This document shows positions 1 through 9,426 of a DNA stretch of 64,000 bases, in pieces (the first letter of the stretch is position 1; each line of letters begins with the position of its first letter). The position numbers and the translations under genes were made by a program. The stretch is from Chryseobacterium sp. CH21 (lineage in GTDB: Bacteria > Bacteroidota > Bacteroidia > Flavobacteriales > Weeksellaceae): the NCBI RefSeq assembly GCF_004119445.1, contig NZ_QICI01000044.1, forward strand, positions 53,088 through 117,087, given 5' to 3'. Below the pieces are notes generated by a model. It saw only the letters and a program-made list of their open reading frames with translations, searched no databases and had not been told where the DNA came from.

Positions 1-1014
1 CTATACATTAAAGAGGTTCCGTCATGGGTAACTTTATACTACCTGACCAAAGGGGAAATGATAACAACCAACAGACCGCAGGATATCCCTGTAAAAGCTT
101 ATAGGGTTCTTTATCAGAAAATGTTTCTTTGGTTCCCTTCCCTGCTTTATAAGTTTGTTTTAAAGAATAAAAAATATGATGTAGAGATTGCAGCAATTCA
201 TGCAATGCATCAGGAAATACTATCCAGCCCACAAAAAGATTCAAAAAAAATTATCTGGGTGCAGAATGATATTTTCAATTTAAAGGAATACACTCCGGAG
301 GTTATCAGGCAGTTTTTTAAATTCGATAAAATTCTTGTGATTTCTAATAAGCTGCAGGAAGGAATGTACAAACTTGCAAAAAATGAAACGGAAAAGGCAT
401 CAGTTATAAAAATTTTCAATCCAATAGACAGAAATGATACATTAAGTAAGGCTGATATTGCAATTAATGATTATCCTTTCAACAGTGATCTTCCTACTTT
501 TGTTACTGTAGGAACCGTATATCCACAGAAAGGTTATGACAGATTACTGAATGTGCATAAAAGGCTTCTTGATGAAGGTTTAAAACATCAGCTTCTGATC
601 ATTGGTGATGGGTATGATTTTGAGACTATTCAAAACCAGCTCAACACATTGGGACTTCAGGATACTGCAAAAATGCTTGGTTTCAGCAGCAACCCTTATC
701 CTTATATGAAAAAGGCGGATTTCTATATCATGTCTTCAAGGCATGAAGGTTTCCCCACAATCATAGCCGAAGCACTTATTCTGGACAAGCCTATTTCGGC
801 AACGGATATTTCCGGAATCAGGGATCTTCTGCAGGATGGAAAACTGGGAAATATCACAGAAAACTCCGAAGAAGGAATATATGAAGGAATGAAAAAGTTT
901 CTTACGGATAAAAATATCACTGAAGAATACAAAAAACAGATCTCACAAACAGAACTGCCATTTGTATTGGAAAAATCTGTGGAGCATCTTCAGAAAATAA
1001 TTGATGAAGTATAA
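1..1014 (+). CDS. Glycosyltransferase family 4-like protein, 5' end outside window
   Basis: The open frame enters from the window edge: nineteen sense codons precede the first ATG at 58, so the true start is outside and 337 residues are visible. The C-terminal half carries the GT-B signatures of GT4 enzymes: a donor-domain opening VTVGTVYPQKGYDRLL near nt 500-550, IIGDGYD near 600, and the nucleotide-sugar site HEGFPTIIAEA near 742-775 with the two spaced glutamates. Such enzymes move a sugar from a nucleotide donor onto a growing surface glycan on the inner face of the membrane. An acetyltransferase gene follows 11 nt later in the same direction, the usual layout of a polysaccharide operon. 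The exact sugar cannot be read from the sequence. Confidence 0.88.
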   Translation, partial: LYIKEVPSWVTLYYLTKGEMITTNRPQDIPVKAYRVLYQKMFLWFPSLLYKFVLKNKKYDVEIAAIHAMHQEILSSPQKDSKKIIWVQNDIFNLKEYTPEVIRQFFKFDKILVISNKLQEGMYKLAKNETEKASVIKIFNPIDRNDTLSKADIAINDYPFNSDLPTFVTVGTVYPQKGYDRLLNVHKRLLDEGLKHQLLIIGDGYDFETIQNQLNTLGLQDTAKMLGFSSNPYPYMKKADFYIMSSRHEGFPTIIAEALILDKPISATDISGIRDLLQDGKLGNITENSEEGIYEGMKKFLTDKNITEEYKKQISQTELPFVLEKSVEHLQKIIDEV

Positions 1015-1025
1015 AAACATTGACA

Positions 1026-1580
1026 ATGGCTGACTATTCTATCATTCAAAAAGATTTTTACAGGGAAAGCGGAAAATGGCTTTCAACATTTCAAATCTGG
1101 AAAAAGTGTATTAATCCTAATCTTCATTTTGTCTATATCTTAAGAATGGCCCAGAAATATCAGAAAACATCTGTTCTGAATACTTTCTGGAGAATTGTAC
1201 TGAGGCATTATCAAATCAAATACGGATTCCAGATTTATCCTGAAACCCAGATTGGGGAAGGATTTTATCTTGGACATTGGGGAAGTCTTGTTATCAACCC
1301 TAAAACCGTGATTGGAAAAAACTGTAATATTGCGCAAGGAGTTACGATTGGTCAGCAAAACCGTGGAAAAAATGAAGGATCTCCTATTATAGGCGATGAA
1401 GTATGGATTGGAACGAATGCCGTCATTGTGGGATCTATAACCATTGGAAATAACGTTTTGATTGTTCCTAATTCTTATGTCAACTTTGATGTTCCCGCCA
1501 ATTCTGTTGTCATAGGAAATCCAGCCAAAATTATCCCTACAACCAATGCTACAATGGACTATATTAACCGTAAAGTGTAG
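1026..1580 (+). CDS. Left-handed beta-helix (hexapeptide) acetyltransferase, CysE/WcaF-like
   Basis: This 184-residue protein has an N-terminal helical part (1-65) followed by hexapeptide repeats of the left-handed beta-helix type (about 72-170), with I/V-G-x-N steps such as VIGKNCNIAQGVTIG and IIGDEVWIGTNAVIVG. His84 in GHWGSLVINP is in the usual catalytic position. The family uses acetyl-CoA; short members like this one sit in polysaccharide loci and acetylate sugars, while true serine acetyltransferases are longer. Location 11 nt behind a glycosyltransferase favours the polysaccharide role. ATG 1026 is preferred over a TTG two codons earlier. The serine acetyltransferase name often given to such proteins would be an over-reading. 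Confidence 0.85.
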   Translation: MADYSIIQKDFYRESGKWLSTFQIWKKCINPNLHFVYILRMAQKYQKTSVLNTFWRIVLRHYQIKYGFQIYPETQIGEGFYLGHWGSLVINPKTVIGKNCNIAQGVTIGQQNRGKNEGSPIIGDEVWIGTNAVIVGSITIGNNVLIVPNSYVNFDVPANSVVIGNPAKIIPTTNATMDYINRKV

Positions 1581-2112
1581 TAAACCCAGCACTTATAGTA
1601 AAATTTCTACTTGCACGGATCGGTTATTTCGTGTACATTTGTAAAAAATGTATTGTTTGATTGTAAAATAATGATACAATCGTTAGGTTTTATAAACAAT
1701 ATATTGTTTTTATAATCTAATAACATCAATCTGTCAATGTTATTTGTTCTGAAAAAAATCGCTTAATCTTAAAAACACAACCCGGGCTTATTATTAATTT
1801 AAAAAATAATTTTTGATGAAAAACACACTTTCTTATTATTCCCATTCTACATCTGCTTTATCAAATCTATAGTTACATTTTTGTATCATAGCAAAATCTA
1901 AACGAAAAGATGCAGCTCTCCGCCATGAAATTGTAACCATTTATCTTTCAAAAGTTTCTTTTTGAGTTGATACAACATCTTGGATCTTTAAGAATTATTA
2001 TCTGATATTAATTTTTTTCATGCACTCTACGATTCTGATGTTCAGGCAGACTACCGAAAAAACAAGAAAGAATATTTAAATTCATTTTAACAGCCCAGAA
2101 ACATATACCACC
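1581..2112. other. Long intergenic region, no convincing gene
   Basis: This 532-bp AT-rich stretch has no open frame with recognisable protein character on either strand. It holds one promoter-like pair: TTG at 1611-1613 and TACATTTG at 1634-1641, 20 bp apart, matching the Bacteroidota -33/-7 pattern and pointing into the gap. The next gene starts 470 bp downstream, so the box would serve either a long 5' leader or an unannotated small RNA. No terminator hairpin was seen after the acetyltransferase. Confidence 0.5.
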
Positions 2113-3606
2113 ATGTTCAAAAAAATAATTCCCATTCTTCTCATTATACTCTATCTTACAGGTTTTCTTCTTTCTTTTCCCTATATTTTTGATAATCTGT
2201 TTGGAGCTGAAAAACTGGACAGTATCCGGAATATTTTAGAATACGGTGTTATGTTTTGTTCCTTCCTCGTATTCAATGCACTTCTTTTTAAGAATAAATA
2301 TACATCTGTGATTGCTGTCATCTTATGTCTGTTATTAAGCATTAACTTTTTGATATCAGCGTCCTGTTTTCTTATTTATCATTCCGGGTTTAATGTAGGA
2401 ATGGCCATCAGTATCCTTGAATCCAATCCAGATGAAGCAATGAGCATGTCTTATATGTTTATTCTTCCAGGTATTTTATTTTTTGTTTTTCTGGGGATGT
2501 TACTGTATTCAGTGAACTATCTTAAAAAAGGTGTAGTAAAATTGGATGCTAAGTTTATCATTATTGCCTTGTTATGGCTTATTCTGCCTTTTGGTTATCA
2601 TCTTAAACACAGGTATGTAAGCAATAAAGGAGGCGGCAAGATGATTAAGAATGTATACTACCATTTATCCGATTTCAATACTGCATTGAATATACAGAGA
2701 GACATCAATGCAATTAAAAAGAATATTCCTGTTTTCAATATCAAAAAAATACAGCCCGGTATAGAAAATGTAATTTTGATCATCGGAGAATCCGAAAGAA
2801 AACAAAACATGTCATTATATGGCTACGATAAAAAAACGACTCCTTATACAGATCAGCAGGCAGACAATATGATGATTTTTGATAATGCCGTTTCTCCTGC
2901 AGGGATCACCAATCTAAGTGTTCCTCTGATGCTGTCAAGTATTCATCCGGATGAATTCAGATACCGCTATGATAAACTTTCCTATAACATTATCAATCTT
3001 GCCAATCAAAGTGGATATAATTCTTTCTGGCTTAGTACACAGGCTAGCGCAAGAGGAATAACCGCTATGGCCTCCATGTCCAAGAACAAAAAATGGGTCA
3101 ATGGATTTGATGAAGTTATTGTTCCTGAACTGAAAAATGCCATTCAAAAGAAAGAAGATAAATTTATAATACTTCACATCATGGGGAGTCATCCAAACCC
3201 GTGTAACAGACTTCCTCCTAACTGGAATTCTGAAGGCATGGATTGCTATGACAGCTCTATAAAATACACGGATTTTGTATTCAAAAATATTTTCAGTACG
3301 CTGAAAAATACAAATTCTGTAGTAATCTATGCATCCGACCACGGACTTAAAATACAGGGAGACAAATTACTTCATATAGACTCTAAGGAATCTACCCAGG
3401 TACCTTTCTTCGTTTGGTTTGGTGATAAAGTACCAGCAAACTACAGAATTACAGGACATGAGTCTAAACAGACACAAACCACCTATATTTACCCACTGAT
3501 TATGAAATATATGGGGCTGGAAGCACCTCAGCATTATAAAAATGAGGGTAATAAGTATCTGAACTTAGAGATGAAGAGTATGGAATATGATACATTGCCG
3601 AAGTAA
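2113..3606 (+). CDS. Phosphoethanolamine transferase-like membrane sulfatase-fold enzyme (EptA/CptA type)
   Basis: A 497-residue protein with about five N-terminal membrane helices (roughly 5-25, 45-60, 65-90, 113-135, 147-165) and a periplasmic alkaline-phosphatase-fold domain. Family landmarks are visible: IIGESERKQNMSLYGY with metal ligand Glu226, the nucleophile region GITNLSVPLMLSS with Thr266, and YASDHG with Asp409/His410, plus HIMGSHPNPC. These enzymes transfer phosphoethanolamine from phosphatidylethanolamine to lipid A or other glycans, lowering negative surface charge and sometimes giving polymyxin resistance. The acceptor here is unknown; proximity to polysaccharide genes is suggestive only. 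It is convergent with the next gene and has no visible terminator. Confidence 0.87.
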   Translation: MFKKIIPILLIILYLTGFLLSFPYIFDNLFGAEKLDSIRNILEYGVMFCSFLVFNALLFKNKYTSVIAVILCLLLSINFLISASCFLIYHSGFNVGMAISILESNPDEAMSMSYMFILPGILFFVFLGMLLYSVNYLKKGVVKLDAKFIIIALLWLILPFGYHLKHRYVSNKGGGKMIKNVYYHLSDFNTALNIQRDINAIKKNIPVFNIKKIQPGIENVILIIGESERKQNMSLYGYDKKTTPYTDQQADNMMIFDNAVSPAGITNLSVPLMLSSIHPDEFRYRYDKLSYNIINLANQSGYNSFWLSTQASARGITAMASMSKNKKWVNGFDEVIVPELKNAIQKKEDKFIILHIMGSHPNPCNRLPPNWNSEGMDCYDSSIKYTDFVFKNIFSTLKNTNSVVIYASDHGLKIQGDKLLHIDSKESTQVPFFVWFGDKVPANYRITGHESKQTQTTYIYPLIMKYMGLEAPQHYKNEGNKYLNLEMKSMEYDTLPK

Positions 3607-3615
3607 TATATATTT

Positions 3616-4221
3616 CTATATTACAACTGTTTTTCTACTGATGAAATAGGCAGCAAACAGATTAGGAACCCAGCATAGCCATGCCACAGCAATATAAGAG
3701 CTGTCAGCATCTCCTGTCAGCATTTTCAGTAAGGGATACCATAACCGCAGTGTTACCGCAGCAAAAGTACAAGCATAGCTAAAGGTCATCAACTGTTGAT
3801 GTTTGAGGATATTTCTTTGCTTTATCTGTACAACTGCCGCAAGGGTTGTTATCAGCCAGATGCATCCCAAACAGATAAACCCTGTTGCTGAAATGAGTCC
3901 GCCATTTGCATAAAACCCCATATAAATACCTGAAACAGAAGCTATCATAACAGCTATCACATAAATGCTACCAATAATCCGGTGCATTCTTATATTTTTA
4001 TTTCGGAATGAAGTGCTAAACTGACTCCATCCTATAAAAAGAGCCAACCCTCCGAATACTATGTGAGAAAAAAAAGCAGATTTCCAGATTACATTATGAA
4101 GTACTTCTAAGGATTTAGAACCAAGAAAGGTATATCGATGCTCTACAAAAGCATAGATCAGAGGATACAATCCGATAAGTAATGCCAAAGCACACATGAT
4201 TACAAAGAGTAACTTTTTCAT
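3616..4221 (-). CDS. DUF2306 family membrane protein
   Basis: A 201-residue protein with about six hydrophobic helices. The central segment (FICLGCIWLITTLAAV, then KHQQLMTFSYACTFAAVTLR) is typical of DUF2306, a family of small membrane proteins of unknown function, with conserved histidines following short loops (FFSHIVFGGLALFIG; RMHRIIGSIYV). The His positions within helices recall haem-binding cytochrome b561-like folds, but this is only an impression. Its end lies 9 bp from the end of the convergent transferase gene, and an AraC-type regulator lies upstream on the same strand. Confidence 0.75.
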   Translation of the reverse strand: MKKLLFVIMCALALLIGLYPLIYAFVEHRYTFLGSKSLEVLHNVIWKSAFFSHIVFGGLALFIGWSQFSTSFRNKNIRMHRIIGSIYVIAVMIASVSGIYMGFYANGGLISATGFICLGCIWLITTLAAVVQIKQRNILKHQQLMTFSYACTFAAVTLRLWYPLLKMLTGDADSSYIAVAWLCWVPNLFAAYFISRKTVVI

Positions 4222-4354
4222 AGTTGTTCATTTAATTTTCTGCAAAAATGAGCATTCCCACAGCTTCATCTGTTCCAAAATGAAAGATGGAACCTATTTA
4301 TAAAACATTAATAATAAACAACTTGAGATAAAACCGTCAATAGATCAATATAAA

Positions 4355-5481
4355 TTATTCCATATGAATGCTTTGGCTCTTTAAAAACTCAGACGGTGAG
4401 CAATTCATGTACTTTTTAAAGTTTCTGTTAAAAGAAGTCTTGGAATTAAACCCACATTCAAATGCCAATGAAAGAATCGTGTATTTTTGATTTTCCGGAA
4501 GGACAACGGTACGCTTAAATTCTTCAATACGCTGCCTGTTGATATAATCATAAAAGTTTTTATGCTCTATAGAATTGATCACCTGAGATAATATATTAGG
4601 ATGAACCTCTAATAATTGGGCAACAGTATTCAGATTAAGTTCCGGATCTTTGTATAGCTTTTCCTGTACCATTTGTGCACAAGTTTTTTATAAATAGATT
4701 GTATCGCCTCGTCTCCGGGAGAATTTTTCTGATATTTTACAATCTCATTATCAACCGCTCCTGTATCCTCAATATCAGGAAGAACAGGAATGTTCAAAAT
4801 TCCTACACGGCTGATTCCAAAATAAGCAGCCACTACAATAAACAGAACTACCAGTGAGAATATGAGAATATCATTTCTAATAATCACTGCTATCCATATT
4901 AAAGCGATCCCAGCAATGAGATAATACAGCCAATTCAGATTCATTTTTTCAGTATTAGAATATTGACTGGATATGCCTTCCGTATATTTTCTTACAGTAA
5001 AAAGACTTAAAGCAACATAGATTATTCCTGATAAGATCATGAGATATTTAAGCACTTTACTTAATAACTTAAACTCATTATTTCCGCTCTGGTAAACAGC
5101 CAGTCTATCCCATGGGGACATTAAAAATAGTTGAGACAGCATCAGACAGATCATCAGAACAGGAATAGCGTTCAACAACCATATCTTCACACCCGGATTT
5201 CTTCCTGTAACACACAAAACATACAAATACAGCATGGGCCCGTGAATAAAAGGAAAGACAACTTCATATCCCAGAAGATAGGGAAACTTCAAATAGCTGC
5301 CGGAAAAAAACAGAATAAATAAGATAAGATGTATTCCTATAATCAGGAACCATCCAGCTAATATATAATCTGCCATTATTTTTTTGCGCTTTCCTAAAAT
5401 CAAAAAGGAAGAGAAACAGGCAATAAAAACGCCTGCCAGATAAAATAGAGATGGTAAAGATTGCAGCCCAAAATCAGACAT
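4355..5481 (-). pseudogene. Membrane-anchored AraC family transcriptional regulator, split by a one-base frameshift
   Basis: Two frames together make one regulator. The first (5481 down to about 4680) encodes seven hydrophobic helices followed by a linker; the second (to 4355) encodes an AraC DNA-binding domain with two helix-turn-helix units (LNTVAQLLEVHPNILSQVIN and ILSLAFECGFNSKTSFNRNF). The linker ends IQSIYKKLVH and the other frame resumes at MVQEKLYKDPELN, which together match the normal spacing in flavobacterial regulators of this type. Restoring one A on the minus strand, either in the run at 4672-4674 or that at 4684-4689, fuses them. Such proteins couple a membrane sensor to direct DNA binding; the target is unknown. 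Sequence error is the likeliest cause. Confidence 0.8.
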
Positions 5482-5863
5482 TCTATGAATACTTTAATTG
5501 ACCTTTAAATTATTCATTTTTTTGACATATTATGATGATTTTTACCACCATACCTCAAAAAATTAATGAAGAGATCAATAATTAAGAATATTTTAATTCG
5601 TAAATCTCAAATTTTAATTTATACTTCGTAATTTTATCATGTTTTTTAAACGTTTGGATTACCATAGATAAGCCATTAGCTGTAATGCAAAGCATATCGG
5701 AATGTTAGATATGATTTTAAGCATATTTTAATATTAAACTTTGTTAAAAGTGATTGATTCTTTAACAAAAAGTATATTTTTGCACAATTATTGATTTAGT
5801 CTATTGATTTTGAAAATAATTTAAACGAAATAAATAATTATAAACTTTTAAAAATTTAAAATT
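5482..5863. other. Intergenic region and leader before the first carbonic anhydrase
   Basis: This 382-bp gap separates a leftward regulator from the rightward carbonic anhydrase island. The left 250 bp is AT-rich with no coding frame. The right part has a promoter pair (5754-5782) followed by a leader of about 75 nt rich in A and T. No riboswitch-like fold was recognised by eye. Confidence 0.45.
5754..5782 (+). promoter_or_regulatory. Bacteroidota-type promoter of the carbonic anhydrase gene
   Basis: TTG at 5754-5756 and TATTTTTG at 5775-5782 fit the -33 TTG / -7 TAnnTTTG pattern with an 18-bp gap (19-21 is usual). It points toward the carbonic anhydrase start at 5864, giving a leader of about 75 nt. 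Confidence 0.5.
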
Positions 5864-6531
5864 ATGTCACAATCGTACGAGGTTATTTTCGAAAACAACA
5901 AAAATGGGTAGAGTCCAAAGTAGCTGAAGATCCCAACTTCTTTCAGGAACTTGCCAAAACTCAGCATCCTGAATTCCTTTATATAGGATGTTCAGATAGC
6001 AGAGCTACAGCAGAAGAACTGATGGGAGCAAAACCGGGAGAAGTATTTGTTCACAGGAACATTGCTAATGTTGTCAATACTTTAGATATGAGTTCCACAG
6101 CCGTTATTCAGTATGCTGTAGAACATCTGAAAGTAAAACACATTATTGTTTGTGGCCATTACAACTGTGGTGGAGTAAAAGCAGCGATGACTCCTCAGGA
6201 TTTAGGATTATTGAACCCATGGCTGAGAAACATCCGTGACGTTTACAGACTTCATCAGACAGAGCTGGATTCTATTGAGGACGAAAGCAAGCGTTATGAC
6301 AGACTTGTAGAACTTAATGTTCAGGAGCAGTGCATCAACGTAATCAAAATGGCCTGCGTACAGGAAAGATATATCCTTGAGGAACAACCTATTGTACATG
6401 GCTGGGTATTTGACCTTAGAACAGGTAAAATTATTGATCTGGAGATTGATTTTGAGAAAACCTTAAAAGACATTCAAAAGATCTACAATCTTACAGGTTC
6501 TGATTGGGTAATGAGTAGAAAGACCAAATAG
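5864..6531 (+). pseudogene. Beta-carbonic anhydrase, frameshifted near its start
   Basis: The ATG at 5864 opens MSQSYEVIFENNK and meets a stop at 5909-5911. Adding one A to the five-A run at 5900-5904 continues it as KKWVESKVAEDPNFFQ and joins the long downstream frame, giving 222 residues. The zinc site is complete only after repair: Cys43 and the Asp45-Arg47 dyad in CSDSR lie before the next ATG, while His99 and Cys102 are in VCGHYNCGG after it. The downstream ATG at 6022 alone would give an inactive protein, so a real internal start is unlikely. Beta-carbonic anhydrases interconvert CO2 and bicarbonate; a SulP transporter and a second anhydrase follow. Confidence 0.88.
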
Positions 6532-6552
6532 TTTTTCTAAAAAGAATGTAAA

Positions 6553-6852
6553 ATGAAATTCTGGAGTATTATTGTATTAACGTTTTTTCTGAATTTTACA
6601 GCGCTGCCAAGTATTGCTGCGGTTGCGGGCTGGGATATTGCAAGAACGAATATTATAATCAATGAAGAAGAACCCCATTCTCACCCATCCTCATTTATTG
6701 TTTACGAAAAGACTATTCCGAAACCTTTAGATGTATTCGATTATCTGAAATTTTCAGAACCTGATGTTCAGGGCGTGTCTTTTGTACTGATTGATGATTC
6801 TTTTCATCTTTCACCTTTACTTACTATATTTTCTCCCCCTCCGGAAGCGTAA
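6553..6852 (+). CDS. Small secreted or periplasmic protein of unknown function
   Basis: A 99-residue protein with a clear signal peptide (charged start, hydrophobic 4-22, likely cleavage after AALPSIA or SIAA). The mature part is acidic and has two histidine groups (HSH near residue 43 and FHLSPL near the end) and the proline-rich terminus FSPPPEA. It follows the carbonic anhydrase by 21 nt and precedes SulP, so it is probably co-transcribed with that island. I do not recognise a family. A periplasmic metal-binding helper for zinc-dependent anhydrase function is one guess from the histidines, without further support. Confidence 0.6.
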   Translation: MKFWSIIVLTFFLNFTALPSIAAVAGWDIARTNIIINEEEPHSHPSSFIVYEKTIPKPLDVFDYLKFSEPDVQGVSFVLIDDSFHLSPLLTIFSPPPEA

Positions 6853-6998
6853 CTCCTATAGTTAGATTTTTTTGATACCATTTCCATATCATTTTTGATA
6901 TCGGATACACCCGTATTTAAAATTAATTTTTTTTTCAACTTCTTATAATTGACTTATTGATAAACCAATAAGCCTGTTATATCTTACAGCTTCACATT

Positions 6999-8591
6999 AT
7001 GAAAAAGACATCATTAATAGGAGGAATCAAGGAGAACTTTCCTTCAGGACTCGTGGTATTTTTAGTAGCACTTCCGTTGTGTTTAGGAATTGCTTTAGCA
7101 TCAGGTGCTCCCCCATTGTCCGGTATTATTTCGGGTATTATTGGCGGCCTGGTAGTAGGTACAATCAGTAATTCAAATATTTCAGTTTCCGGACCTGCTG
7201 CAGGTTTAACGGCTATTGTTTTAACGGCTATAACAGATCTTGGCGCATTTGAGCTTTTCCTTTGTGCAGGGATCATAGCAGGACTTATCCAATTGGTTTT
7301 AGGATTTGTAAGAGCCGGAAGTATATCCAACTATTTCCCAAATAACGTGATTGAAGGAATGCTTGCTGCCATAGGAATCATTATTATTTTAAAACAGATT
7401 CCACACGCATTAGGATTCGATAAAGATTACGAAGGTCATGAATCTATTTTTGATAATGGCCTGAACTTCGGATATTTTACAGAATTATTTGGAGCTATCC
7501 ATCCGGGAGCTATCGTTATTACTCTAATTTCTGTAGCAATTCTTATTGCATGGGATAAAATCCACGTTCTGAAAAGGATGAAAATGCTTCCTGGAGCTTT
7601 GGTTGCAGTAATCGTAAGTATCCTTTTGAATCAACTCTTTAAGATGTCCGGAAGCTCTTTGGCTATTGAAACCCAGCATTTGGTTTCATTACCGGTTCCA
7701 CAGACTCTTGATGATTTTAAAAATCTGATCACAACGCCTGATCTTAATGGTTTTACCAATCCTAAAGTCTGGATTGTAGGGGCAACAATCGCTATCGTAG
7801 CTTCTATTGAAACGTTGCTTTGTATTGAAGCATCAGACCGATTAGACCGACAGAGAAGAATCACAGATACCAATCTTGAGTTAAAAGCACAGGGAATAGG
7901 AAACCTTATCAGTTCTTTTATCGGTGGGCTTCCAATGACTTCAGTTGTGGTAAGAAGTTCTGCCAATGCCAATGCGGGGGCAACTTCTAAAATGTCAACG
8001 ATTATTCATGGTATATTTTTATTGATCTGTGTACTTTCTATTCCTGTTGTATTAAATTTAATTCCATTGGCTACTTTGGCGGCGGTATTAATTTTGGTGG
8101 GATATAAATTGGCAAAGCCAGCTACATTCAAGCATTTCTGGCATTTAGGAAAATTCCAGTTTATTCCATTTGTAGCAACGGTTGCCGCAGTAGTAGCAAC
8201 AGATTTGTTAAAAGGAGTAGGAATTGGTCTTGCCATCTCTATTTTCTATATTCTTCAGGGAAATATGAAAAGAGCTTACTATCTAAGTAGAGAAAGACTA
8301 GATGATGCTGACGGAATCAATATAAAACTGGCTGAAGAAGTTTCATTTTTAAATAAAGCAGCGATCAAAAAAACACTTAAAAACATTAAGCCCAACTCTA
8401 CCGTTATCATTGATGCCAAGAATACTTCTTACATTGCAACCGATGTATTGGAGATGATTCAGGACTTTGCCAATATCCGTGCAAAGGAACAGGACATCAA
8501 CGTAGAGCTTTTAGGCTTTAAAACTTCATACAGAGATTACGAAAGAAGTGAGGATTCTCACATTTTAGTTACTCATAAAAGAGCCATGTAA
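6999..8591 (+). CDS. SulP family anion transporter with STAS domain, probable bicarbonate uptake
   Basis: A 530-residue protein. The N-terminal 400 residues are strongly hydrophobic and open with the SulP signature region (FPSGLVVFLVALPLCLGIAL then SGAPPLSGIISGIIGG). GLPMTSVVVRSSAN around residue 315 matches the conserved SulP helix 8-10 area. The C-terminal ~110 residues form a STAS domain with the strand STVIIDAKNTSYIATDVLEM. SulP carriers move sulfate, bicarbonate or other anions. The two flanking beta-carbonic anhydrases make bicarbonate the best guess: the transporter would bring in HCO3- and the anhydrases equilibrate it with CO2 for carboxylases. Confidence 0.9.
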   Translation: MKKTSLIGGIKENFPSGLVVFLVALPLCLGIALASGAPPLSGIISGIIGGLVVGTISNSNISVSGPAAGLTAIVLTAITDLGAFELFLCAGIIAGLIQLVLGFVRAGSISNYFPNNVIEGMLAAIGIIIILKQIPHALGFDKDYEGHESIFDNGLNFGYFTELFGAIHPGAIVITLISVAILIAWDKIHVLKRMKMLPGALVAVIVSILLNQLFKMSGSSLAIETQHLVSLPVPQTLDDFKNLITTPDLNGFTNPKVWIVGATIAIVASIETLLCIEASDRLDRQRRITDTNLELKAQGIGNLISSFIGGLPMTSVVVRSSANANAGATSKMSTIIHGIFLLICVLSIPVVLNLIPLATLAAVLILVGYKLAKPATFKHFWHLGKFQFIPFVATVAAVVATDLLKGVGIGLAISIFYILQGNMKRAYYLSRERLDDADGINIKLAEEVSFLNKAAIKKTLKNIKPNSTVIIDAKNTSYIATDVLEMIQDFANIRAKEQDINVELLGFKTSYRDYERSEDSHILVTHKRAM

Positions 8592-8645
8592 TCTCAAACA
8601 CAAATTAATTTTTTTAACTTTAAATTCGAAAATAATAAATAAAAT

Positions 8646-9281
8646 ATGAAAGCACATACATACGAAACACAATCAACAATTACTCCGGAGAAAGCATTAG
8701 AATTCTTAAAAGAAGGAAATCAAAGGTTTGTAAACAACCTTAAAGCCAACAGAGACCTTCTAGAACAAGTGAATGCTACCCGTGAGGGACAGTGGCCGTT
8801 TGCTGTAGTTTTAAGCTGTATTGACAGCCGTACTTCTGCAGAGTTGATCTTTGACCAGGGATTAGGAGACGTTTTCAGTATCAGAATTGCCGGTAATTTT
8901 GTAAATCAGGACATTCTTGGATCTATGGAATTTGGATGTAATGTTGCTGGTTCCAAACTTATTGTAGTATTAGGACACACAAAATGCGGAGCATTGAAAG
9001 GAGGTCTTGACGCTGCACAAATTGAAGGAATGGGAATGGACAACCTAAACCACTTGATCAATCACTTCAATCCTATCATCAATGACATCATTGAAGAAAA
9101 TGAAGAACGTTCTTCAAAAAACAGCTCCCTTCTGGAAAGACTTAACCTGCAGAACGTAAGAAGTGCCATCGAAGATATCCGTAAGCAAAGTTCAACCCTT
9201 AAAAACCTTGAAGCAGAAGGCAAAATTAAAATCGTTGGAGCCAATTATGATGTTGAAACAGGTGTTGTAACATGGTTATAA
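8646..9281 (+). CDS. Beta-carbonic anhydrase, second copy
   Basis: This intact 211-residue enzyme has the whole beta-class site: Cys58, Asp60 and Arg62 in LSCIDSRTS, then His111 and Cys114 in LGHTKCGALKGG. It differs widely from the first copy at 5.9 kb (different N-terminal segment and a longer insert after the second zinc motif), so they are separate subclasses rather than a recent duplication. It lies 54 nt after the SulP gene in the same direction and is followed by a strong terminator, so it probably ends the island's transcript. Confidence 0.93.
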   Translation: MKAHTYETQSTITPEKALEFLKEGNQRFVNNLKANRDLLEQVNATREGQWPFAVVLSCIDSRTSAELIFDQGLGDVFSIRIAGNFVNQDILGSMEFGCNVAGSKLIVVLGHTKCGALKGGLDAAQIEGMGMDNLNHLINHFNPIINDIIEENEERSSKNSSLLERLNLQNVRSAIEDIRKQSSTLKNLEAEGKIKIVGANYDVETGVVTWL

Positions 9282-9318
9282 AAAAATAAAATCATTAGAT
9301 TTCAATTATAATTTACAG

Positions 9319-9354
9319 AAAATGCCACCGGAATCCGGTGGCATTTATTTTTTG
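9319..9354 (+). terminator. Rho-independent terminator after the carbonic anhydrase island
   Basis: The stem AAATGCCACCGG / CCGGTGGCATTT with a four-base loop (AATC region) is followed by a T-rich tail. It closes the rightward island and lies before the leftward pth gene. Confidence 0.85.
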
Positions 9355-9426
9355 TTATGATTTAGATTCATGCACATAAAAGTTCAGGCTGCCCTGTTAC
9401 TTATCATCTTGAATCTGCTATCTATT

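Noticed and set aside
1140..1592. A 150-codon open frame antisense to the acetyltransferase gene.
   Set aside because: It is the complement of a well supported gene and its protein has no domain or plausible composition.
6022..6531. A shorter carbonic anhydrase starting at the ATG at 6022.
   Set aside because: It lacks the Cys43 and Asp45-Arg47 zinc motif, which lies just before that ATG. With one base restored the frame joins to the real start.
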